A stretch of 12,632 nucleotides of DNA from Bacteroidota bacterium. GTDB lineage: Bacteria; Bacteroidota; Bacteroidia; AKYH767-A; JABDAW01. The notes under the pieces were generated by a model that did not search any database, was not told the origin of the DNA, and worked only from the letters and a program-made list of their open reading frames with translations. Numbering within the stretch: position 1 is the first letter of the stretch; each line of letters starts with the position of its first letter. Of this stretch, positions 7,358 to 12,632 are shown piece by piece. The stretch lies in assembly GCA_023251595.1 (NCBI GenBank), contig JAHEYM010000066.1:1-12632 (forward strand), given 5' to 3'. A program made the position numbers and the translations under genes.

Positions 7358-7615
7358 TTTTTTATTTCTATAAATTAATTTCATCGCAAATAAAGTTGAA
7401 GCAAGCGTTAATTCAATACTCCCAAATATTCCTAAAGGCATAATGTCGTTTAAAGCTGCATATGTTATCCATAGTGACAAACCAATGATAAAGGTGGTTG
7501 TCCATATAAGAGAGATATCTTTAACCGATTTAGTTTTGTACGTTTTGATTACTTGGGGTATCAAAGCGGAAGCAACCAACGCCCCTGCAAAGTTACCAAT
7601 TATTTCATATTGCAC
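7355..7615 (-). CDS. SemiSWEET / PQ-loop family small transporter
   Basis: An 86-residue, three-helix membrane protein of the MtN3/saliva (SWEET) superfamily. Bacterial members dimerise and carry sugars or related solutes down a gradient. Helix 1 spans about 4-22 and ends in the PQ motif Pro20-Gln21, followed by the typical VIKTYKTKSVKDIS loop (22-35). Helix 2 spans about 36-54 with Trp49 in the usual substrate-facing position. Helix 3 spans about 59-80 after Pro60. Length and order match the family. One oddity is that the helix-3 position that is usually Asn in sugar-carrying members appears to be Gly65-Ser66, so the substrate may differ. The start is a GTG at 7613-7615, chosen because the N-terminus then has family length. 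It lies 50 bases after the RibA-like gene on the same strand, so the two may be co-transcribed. Confidence 0.85.
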   Translation of the reverse strand: MQYEIIGNFAGALVASALIPQVIKTYKTKSVKDISLIWTTTFIIGLSLWITYAALNDIMPLGIFGSIELTLASTLFAMKLIYRNKK

Positions 7616-7638
7616 CTATTCCGAGATTGATTAATTAA

Positions 7639-7669
7639 AAATCATATTGTAAATCATATTGTAAATCAT
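7639..7669. repeat. 12-bp tandem repeat over the RibA-like gene stop codon
   Basis: AAATCATATTGT occurs at 7639-7650 and 7651-7662, followed by a partial third copy AAATCAT at 7663-7669. The partial copy contains the stop codon (TGA on the minus strand, 7666-7668) of the RibA-like gene. Confidence 0.85.
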
Positions 7670-8460
7670 TCATCCACTCCTCCACTCTCATTAAATACTT
7701 TGTTCGGATCTAAATCATAAATCGAAATGTCATCTCGATTGAAATTTCCCAGTTCTAAGTGATGACCTAACTTTATTTTTTTTACTCCCAATTCTTCAGA
7801 ATCATGTCGTGAATAAGGTTTTTCGATAGGTAAGCGTGTCACCTCGTACCCGCATTGCTGAAATGCTTTAATTTTATCAGGATTATTTGTTAGTAATCTC
7901 ATTTTAGTAATATTAAGTGATTTGAGAATATTGCAGACTTCATTATAATTTCGGTAATCTATGTCAAATCCATTTTTTAAATATGCACCATAAACTAAAT
8001 CTTGTTTCTGAATCTGACCAAGTGCATAAAGGAGAGCATGCCCCCTTATCTTTCCCGGTATTGATTTACCATGTTGATCAAGTGCAAAAATTATTAATCC
8101 GTCTTGTTCAGGTTCCTCTGAAACCATTTTTTTTGCATATTCTAATTCCCACTCACAATCGCAACGCATGGATCGTAAATCAAAAGCCCAATTACAGTTT
8201 GAACTCACTCGGACAATTGGGTTGTCAAATTTTAAAGATTCTTTTTGTGTTAACAAAAAATAATTTTCTCCCGATTCGTAAAAACCGAAGTAATAAAGTA
8301 TAAACTTTACTGGTTCCTGAACTTCTTGAAAAAAAATTCTTAGTGGTAACTCTATTGGACCAATTCTATCATATAACTCTGTTCTACATAGTATTTTATC
8401 CAACACTTCTTTCGGAATCTGGCTGTATAATTCAGCCCATATATTTTTTGTAGATGACAT
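7666..8460 (-). CDS. Diverged GTP cyclohydrolase II (RibA)-like enzyme
   Basis: A 264-residue homologue of GTP cyclohydrolase II, the Zn enzyme that opens the GTP imidazole ring at the start of riboflavin synthesis. The zinc triad has exact family spacing, C-x10-C-x-C: Cys89, Cys100, Cys102 in SSNC and RCDC. PIVRVSS (81-87), FDIDYRNY (165-172, aligning Asp168 and Arg170 with the catalytic Asp and nucleophilic Arg), MRLLTNNPDKI (187-197) and KLGHHLE (230-236) are also conserved. Two changes stand out. The usual RQEGRGIG loop reads DQHGKSIP (128-135), and the Ala-Tyr in the helix after it reads Gly140-His141. The first 75 and last 28 residues do not match RibA. No other riboflavin genes are nearby, so it probably acts on GTP or a related nucleotide in another pathway. 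Fold confident; reaction uncertain. Confidence 0.8.
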   Translation of the reverse strand: MSSTKNIWAELYSQIPKEVLDKILCRTELYDRIGPIELPLRIFFQEVQEPVKFILYYFGFYESGENYFLLTQKESLKFDNPIVRVSSNCNWAFDLRSMRCDCEWELEYAKKMVSEEPEQDGLIIFALDQHGKSIPGKIRGHALLYALGQIQKQDLVYGAYLKNGFDIDYRNYNEVCNILKSLNITKMRLLTNNPDKIKAFQQCGYEVTRLPIEKPYSRHDSEELGVKKIKLGHHLELGNFNRDDISIYDLDPNKVFNESGGVDE

Positions 8461-8512
8461 ATAATTATTATTAGTTTTCTATTATATTAACTAATTTTCT
8501 TATTGATACATA

Positions 8513-8611
8513 TTACTCAACTTTACGAATTTTTGCAACAGCACATTCAATATTATAGTCTCCGGAACAGCTGCAGGTTGAATTATCCTTAAGGGATTTG
8601 AGATTATTTCG
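8513..8611 (-). pseudogene. Possible short gene remnant with clustered cysteines
   Basis: In the 143-base gap between the RibA-like and membrane-protein genes, one minus-strand frame is open for 32 codons before TAA (8513-8515). It contains STCSCSGDYNIECAVAKIRK, a protein-like composition in a locally more GC-rich patch. It has no ATG, GTG or TTG start and is limited upstream by an in-frame stop at 8612-8614, so it cannot be an intact gene. It could be the end of a degraded or frameshifted neighbour. A chance open frame of this length is quite possible. Confidence 0.25.
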
Positions 8612-9533
8612 TTATTGCACATGTATCAGTTTTTAGAACGGAATCCGCATGAATTTTCAAGTAGTTGGAAAATATTTCAATTTCCCTTGGTTTCGTACTT
8701 TTGGCAATGTTATCTTCAAGTTTAAACAATGAATCTATTCCTAGAAAGAAGAAGGATACGAGTATGGAAGTAAAGAAGCACCATAAAATTCTTTTCCAGT
8801 AATCAACCCAGTTAAGAAGAAGTTCAAAAACAAAAGTTAAGAATGTAACAAAAAAAAAGATCGAAGAAAAATGATCGAGCACTTTCTGATCAAAAATAAT
8901 AACTATAAAACACCAGCTAAAAATAAGAACGAAATTAATTATTTCAAGCCATTTCCAAATTACAACTTTATGTTCAAATTTTTCTATCTTTCGGTCCCGC
9001 CATTTTATCCTTAAGGTAGAAGCAACAACATCAAAGAATCTGTTTTGATCTTTACTGAAAAGTGCTTCATTAAAATTAGCATTGGTAAACCCGTTTTTTT
9101 TATTTTTAATAAATCTCTGGATTTGAAAGTCCCAAATTATCAGCAAGAGAAATATCAAACCTAAAAGAATAGGAATTACGATTTTAAATATTGTTTCGCC
9201 TTGGTAATGCAACAAAACAGGAAACATGTAAACTAGAAAAAGCCATATTGCTCGAAGTAGCCATTCTGACTTGACAAACGTACTTTGGTTTTCCTTAATA
9301 ATTAATTTATAAGCATTATCCTCCTCTACTTCCCAATTAGATAGAAAGATTCGCATCCCGTTAACTATGAAAATAAATAGAAGAGCAAATTTCGACCAAC
9401 CTAAGGATTGCTTATGTATCGCTTCATAAAATAGAGGTGCCGCTAAAAAGGTGAAAGCTACAAATTGAGAAACACTCAGATCAGAAATACTGTCTAGAAG
9501 TTTCCCCATTAATAATTGAATTTTCCGTATCAT
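8604..9533 (-). CDS. Uncharacterised multi-span membrane protein paired with a nucleotidyltransferase gene
   Basis: A 309-residue integral membrane protein that I do not recognise. Hydrophobic segments fall at about 22-38, 47-64, 92-110, 114-135, 190-213, 222-241 and 248-266, suggesting seven helices. A charged cytoplasmic-looking loop lies at about 136-189 (rich in Lys, Arg and Asn) and a soluble tail follows residue 270. There is no signal peptide or recognisable transporter motif. The ATG at 9531-9533 begins eight bases after the stop of the nucleotidyltransferase gene, so the two are almost certainly co-transcribed and probably co-function. Whether it anchors the nucleotidyltransferase, is its target, or acts as a membrane effector cannot be read from the sequence. 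Confidence 0.75.
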   Translation of the reverse strand: MIRKIQLLMGKLLDSISDLSVSQFVAFTFLAAPLFYEAIHKQSLGWSKFALLFIFIVNGMRIFLSNWEVEEDNAYKLIIKENQSTFVKSEWLLRAIWLFLVYMFPVLLHYQGETIFKIVIPILLGLIFLLLIIWDFQIQRFIKNKKNGFTNANFNEALFSKDQNRFFDVVASTLRIKWRDRKIEKFEHKVVIWKWLEIINFVLIFSWCFIVIIFDQKVLDHFSSIFFFVTFLTFVFELLLNWVDYWKRILWCFFTSILVSFFFLGIDSLFKLEDNIAKSTKPREIEIFSNYLKIHADSVLKTDTCAITK

Positions 9534-9541
9534 TTCTTGAA

Positions 9542-10306
9542 TTAAATTTCCGAAACCGCTTTATACCATTTTATTCTCTTACCAAAAAACGCTCTGAATT
9601 TCCATTTAATATTTTTCTCTTCGGACATAATAATGTTCTTCAAGTTGTTCAATTTTTGTATTAATCTCCATTTATTCTCCTCTGTAAGACCAATATTGCC
9701 AATAAACTCTATAATGTTTTTGATGTTATTTATAAATGTAAAATAGAAACCCCAGTTCTTGGAGAGTAATTTAGCAATGTATTTTATATTAATTGAATCT
9801 TTTTGCTCGTTGTCTGACAACTCGTGCTCTATAATCAAAACTGAAAGGTCTTGCAAATCCTTTTCGGAAATTTTAACAATTTGCATCTTTGATAAAAGCA
9901 AATCCGAAACAGAAATCGTTGGGTAGTCGATCACGAAGCGTTCCCTTAAATCAATCTTGTGACAAAAATCCAATTCGTCAACAAACACTTCCAGTTTTTC
10001 AATTGTTTTTTTATTTTCAAAAATTAATCTTTTCCCTTCACTGAATGTATAAACTTCCTCGTTTATTTCAAATCCTTGAGCTGCGAAATATTTTCTTACC
10101 TTTTCTATATCTTTATTCAAACAAACTAAATCAACATCAGCATATTTCCTTCTGAATAGTTCAAACATCTCATTTTGTTTTTCACAATGAAGATGAATAG
10201 CCAATCCGCCAGTCAATCTTATCTCAAATCCCTTTCGTTTTGAATCATTTAAGATTTTATCAACTAAAGGTTTCCAATCGTCATATTTTCTGATCGATTC
10301 TAGCAT
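9542..10306 (-). CDS. MNT/AbiEii-type nucleotidyltransferase-fold protein
   Basis: A 254-residue protein with the polymerase-beta-type nucleotidyltransferase signature. LTGGLAIHLH (31-40) supplies the Gly-Gly motif, YADVDL (55-60) the paired Asp57/Asp59, and KLEVFVDE (104-111) a strand with Glu106 or Asp110 as a possible third acidic residue. DFCHKIDLRERF (113-124), SDLLLSKMQIV (134-144) and EKDLQDL (148-154) follow a pattern I associate with stand-alone AbiEii/MNT-like families annotated as nucleotidyltransferases. The last 80 residues are helical and basic. Members transfer nucleotides to tRNA, proteins or small molecules, and several are toxins or antitoxins; which applies here is unknown. 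It starts four bases after the permease stop and ends eight bases before the membrane-protein gene, so it lies inside an operon. Confidence 0.75.
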   Translation of the reverse strand: MLESIRKYDDWKPLVDKILNDSKRKGFEIRLTGGLAIHLHCEKQNEMFELFRRKYADVDLVCLNKDIEKVRKYFAAQGFEINEEVYTFSEGKRLIFENKKTIEKLEVFVDELDFCHKIDLRERFVIDYPTISVSDLLLSKMQIVKISEKDLQDLSVLIIEHELSDNEQKDSINIKYIAKLLSKNWGFYFTFINNIKNIIEFIGNIGLTEENKWRLIQKLNNLKNIIMSEEKNIKWKFRAFFGKRIKWYKAVSEI

Positions 10307-10310
10307 CGTA

Positions 10311-11906
10311 CTATTCTATCGGAATTTGTTTGAAAGCAAGATTGATATCAATTCCTTCTTTTTTTCGTTTTCGTTTCATAAGAAAATATAGAATTAATCC
10401 AATTATAAATACTCCTCCTATGATAATTAATGATTTTGCATCATGACCAGCAGCAACGGGGTCGTTCCAAAGCAAAACTACTATCACCAACAAACCAATT
10501 GCGGCAATAGAACAAACAATACTCATTAGAGGTATATTAAAAATTTTGTATTTCGCAATTGGTGATTTTTCATAAATTTCTTTATTCCTATAAGGAAAAA
10601 TTACTCCAGTAATCATTGTAATAAACCAAGCAATCGAAGCAGCTAAAATGAAAATCAATGTTGCAAAAAAAGAAGTATATACATAAAGTGCGGTGAAAAG
10701 TACAGAAACTAAAACTGAAATAATTATCGCGACCGTTGGTGTATGATATTTATCGCTTACATGACCAATTTTTTCAGGAGCCAATCTGTCAAATGACCAT
10801 GCCAACATCGCTCTTTCTGCATAAGCTAACATTCCCGGAATCCAAAAATAAATCCAAGCAATGAAACTAATTGCTATAATTACTGTAATGTAAATATTCT
10901 TTGTAAGAATACCCATCAGCAAAGTAAAGTATGGTTGGGTAGTGGTTGAAAATTCTGGTTGATTAAAAGAGTTGTATGTAATTGCTCCCTGAAATTCATA
11001 TCCGACAGTTTGATACGACAGGTAACCGATAAGGGCAAATAAGAGTCCGCAAAAAACGATTGCCCCGATTATTCCAAATCCTTGCCCTTTTTCAACTTGT
11101 CTTACTTCTCCTCCGATGGCAATCGAAAACGCACCACCAATTAAGGGCAGAAATGGCCACACAGAAAGACGAAGTGTTTGCCACATATCAAATCTGTTAC
11201 TACTCCAACCTCCACTTTTGGCTTTATCTATTATCGTGTCATGAGCATTGTTACCAAGGTGATTCATTAACTCGTTGAAATTTGCAACAAATTGTTCTTT
11301 CGTGAAAACGATTAGAGCAACTATCATTACAACTGTACCGATAACTGCAATAAAAAACATTATTTTTTGAACTAAGAAAAATTTTCGCATCCCTGATATT
11401 AAAAGTAATCCAGAAAGAATTATGAGTATTGAACCAACAATAAATTGAGCATTGGCAGTTTGCATGCTTAAGGCCAACTTCATCATACTTTCACTTTTTG
11501 ATATTGAAGCAATAGTCGCAAATAATGGAGCTAAACCAACTGTGGAAATAAGGACTGCCCCAACAGCATTGTAAAAAAGCCAACAGCATGATTCGACAAA
11601 ACTCAATGCAAATCCTAAAGGTGCACTCAATCCTCTCGAAACAAAAACATAAATTCCACCTGAACGCGGCAGCGTTACTGTCCAGCACCACATACCAAGA
11701 CCTACAAATACCATTATTCCAGTTGCGATTAATGAAGCTATAGGAATATCTCCACCCGGATAATTCGCCGCTCCATATAGATGAGTGTATGCGACACCAA
11801 TTCCAATGCTTATTAAACCAACATTGTAAATGAAAACATCAAAGATACCTGCTGATTTTACAAGCCCTGATACCGGCCGTAGGAATACTGATTTGTTTGA
11901 CTCCAT
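10311..11906 (-). CDS. APC-superfamily amino-acid/organocation permease
   Basis: A 531-residue secondary transporter with about 12 membrane helices. It opens with the APC-type first helix (IYNVGLISIGIGVAY) after a short cytoplasmic tail, and PRSGGIYVFVSRGLS forms the helix 2-3 region typical of the superfamily. A polar loop lies between helices 5 and 6, and a Lys/Arg-rich tail ends in IPIE. The likely role is uptake or exchange of an amino acid or amine; the substrate cannot be told. I start it at the ATG at 11904-11906 (MESNKSVFLR), not the in-frame TTG at 11925-11927, because ATG is the stronger start and the TTG overlaps a TACATTTG motif that could be its own -7 box. The downstream nucleotidyltransferase gene is four bases away, and the metallophosphoesterase gene ends 43 bases upstream. 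Confidence 0.88.
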   Translation of the reverse strand: MESNKSVFLRPVSGLVKSAGIFDVFIYNVGLISIGIGVAYTHLYGAANYPGGDIPIASLIATGIMVFVGLGMWCWTVTLPRSGGIYVFVSRGLSAPLGFALSFVESCCWLFYNAVGAVLISTVGLAPLFATIASISKSESMMKLALSMQTANAQFIVGSILIILSGLLLISGMRKFFLVQKIMFFIAVIGTVVMIVALIVFTKEQFVANFNELMNHLGNNAHDTIIDKAKSGGWSSNRFDMWQTLRLSVWPFLPLIGGAFSIAIGGEVRQVEKGQGFGIIGAIVFCGLLFALIGYLSYQTVGYEFQGAITYNSFNQPEFSTTTQPYFTLLMGILTKNIYITVIIAISFIAWIYFWIPGMLAYAERAMLAWSFDRLAPEKIGHVSDKYHTPTVAIIISVLVSVLFTALYVYTSFFATLIFILAASIAWFITMITGVIFPYRNKEIYEKSPIAKYKIFNIPLMSIVCSIAAIGLLVIVVLLWNDPVAAGHDAKSLIIIGGVFIIGLILYFLMKRKRKKEGIDINLAFKQIPIE

Positions 11907-11924
11907 ATGATTTTTTCTTTGATG

Positions 11925-11932
11925 CAAATGTA
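11925..11932 (-). promoter_or_regulatory. Candidate -7 box upstream of the permease
   Basis: TACATTTG on the minus strand is an exact TAnnTTTG match, about 18 bases before the ATG at 11906. No TTTG lies at the right distance for a -33 box: the nearest are 12 and 28 bases away. Read-through from the metallophosphoesterase gene is equally possible. Confidence 0.3.
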
Positions 11933-11949
11933 AGATTAGTCTTTCAAAT

Positions 11950-12632
11950 TTATCCTGTTACAAATTGATATCCAGTAACAAGATGTTTTCCAAGATTTAA
12001 CAAACATCCATTCAATACTCCTTCTTGATAGTTACTCCCCGGATTGAAACAAAGTGTCCCGTTTAAGTTGAACATTCCTTTGCCCTCATGCACGTGCCCA
12101 AACAGTCCTAGCGTTGGGTGATTTTTCTCGATTATCCTTCTTACAGCGATACTTCCAACTGGTTTCTTTTTAATCTGTCCTAAACTGCTCTTTGGGCGAA
12201 ACTCACTATCCAACTCTGCGCACTCATCAATCTGGCTGTTATATGGCGGAACATGAATGTTGTAAATGATACCTTTGCTTTTATTCACTTTTAGCGTTAA
12301 TTCTGTCAAAACTTTTTCAAGTTCATTTTCTGAAATTTCTCTAGGTGTATGCCACGGGGTGAGGTTCGAATGACCTGTGCTTAAAATTTGATAATCCTGC
12401 GAAATGTCGAACACGGTGTTTTCAAGGTTGACTATTGTTTCGGATTGCCTGAGGATATCGTCAATAAAGTAATCATCATCATTTCCCGGACAAACAAATA
12501 AATTTAATTTTTCTTTTCTCAATTTTTTATCTGCTAACTCTACCCATTGCTCCAACCTTTTTGAAATTAGTTTTTTAAAAATCTCATAGGCTTTATCTTT
12601 GTTGCTTTGTAAACTTTGCATTTCGTCTTCAT
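11950..12632 (-). CDS. Calcineurin-like metallophosphoesterase, 5'-truncated by the window
   Basis: The C-terminal 223 or more residues of a two-metal phosphoesterase. Numbered from the ATG at 12619-12621: CPGNDDDY (44-51) carries the Gly-Asn-Asp/His-Asp motif, YNIHVPPYN (120-128) the metal-binding His123, and LFGHVHEGKG (173-182) the Gly-His-x-His motif. NPGSNYQEG (193-201) is the usual closing strand. The N-terminal Asp-x-His and Gly-Asp motifs are absent, and the frame stays open to the right edge (Glu-Asp-Glu precede the Met). The ATG is therefore probably internal and the real start lies outside. Substrates in this superfamily range from cyclic nucleotides to nucleic acids and phosphoproteins, and cannot be chosen here. 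It ends 43 bases before the permease ATG on the same strand, so it may be the first visible gene of that operon. Confidence 0.85.
   Translation of the reverse strand, partial: EDEMQSLQSNKDKAYEIFKKLISKRLEQWVELADKKLRKEKLNLFVCPGNDDDYFIDDILRQSETIVNLENTVFDISQDYQILSTGHSNLTPWHTPREISENELEKVLTELTLKVNKSKGIIYNIHVPPYNSQIDECAELDSEFRPKSSLGQIKKKPVGSIAVRRIIEKNHPTLGLFGHVHEGKGMFNLNGTLCFNPGSNYQEGVLNGCLLNLGKHLVTGYQFVTG

Noticed and set aside
4736..12632. Right end of the element (comM 3' half or second attachment core)
   Set aside because: I looked for a continuation encoding Cys-Pro-Cys-Gly or a copy of the junction and saw none, so the right end is probably outside the window.

Overview
The window looks like Bacteroidota (Bacteroidetes) DNA. 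A large secreted protein on the minus strand ends in a type IX secretion (T9SS type A) sorting domain and carries a DUF7619-like domain. Start codons mostly lack a Shine-Dalgarno sequence, and several upstream regions carry the Bacteroidetes-type promoter motif TAnnTTTG. The species cannot be fixed from sequence alone.

Layout. Positions 1-1273 (+) hold the 3' part of a polytopic glycosyltransferase-39/DUF2723-like membrane protein that enters from outside the window. Positions 1283-3382 (-) hold the T9SS-secreted protein, convergent with it. Positions 3383-3678 are a leader region with a 16-unit, 8-bp tandem repeat (3531-3658). From 3679 (+) a comM/yifB gene begins: the Mg-chelatase-like AAA+ helicase linked to natural transformation. 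It reads normally for 351 codons, through Walker A and Walker B, and then stops at 4734 exactly where the family's conserved Asn-Pro-Cys-Pro-Cys-Gly motif should follow.

The cause appears to be an integrated element. A large serine recombinase (4706-6202, -) runs head-on into the comM fragment. Its last eight codons and its stop codon lie in comM DNA, so I place the left attachment junction at about 4731-4735. Everything I can see to the right of 4735 is then element DNA. The 3' half of comM and the right junction are not in the window.

The cargo after the recombinase is visibly richer in A+T and all on the minus strand. In order of increasing coordinate it holds: an unrecognised 272-aa protein (6425-7243); a SemiSWEET/PQ-loop transporter (7355-7615); a diverged GTP cyclohydrolase II (RibA)-like enzyme (7666-8460); a short Cys-containing reading-frame remnant (8513-8611); a roughly seven-span membrane protein (8604-9533); a MNT/AbiEii-type nucleotidyltransferase (9542-10306); an APC-superfamily permease (10311-11906); and a metallophosphoesterase running off the right edge (11950-12632). 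The last four are closely packed (gaps of about 43, 4 and 8 bp, read from the right) and probably form one transcription unit. The RibA-like gene, SemiSWEET and 272-aa gene may form a second.

Interpretation. The recombinase, its junction in comM and its host-encoded C-terminal tail are well supported. The joint role of the cargo is not known. The parts are two nucleotide-handling enzymes (RibA-like and nucleotidyltransferase), a phosphoesterase and several membrane proteins. They could make and move a small molecule or act in a conflict system, but this is inference only.
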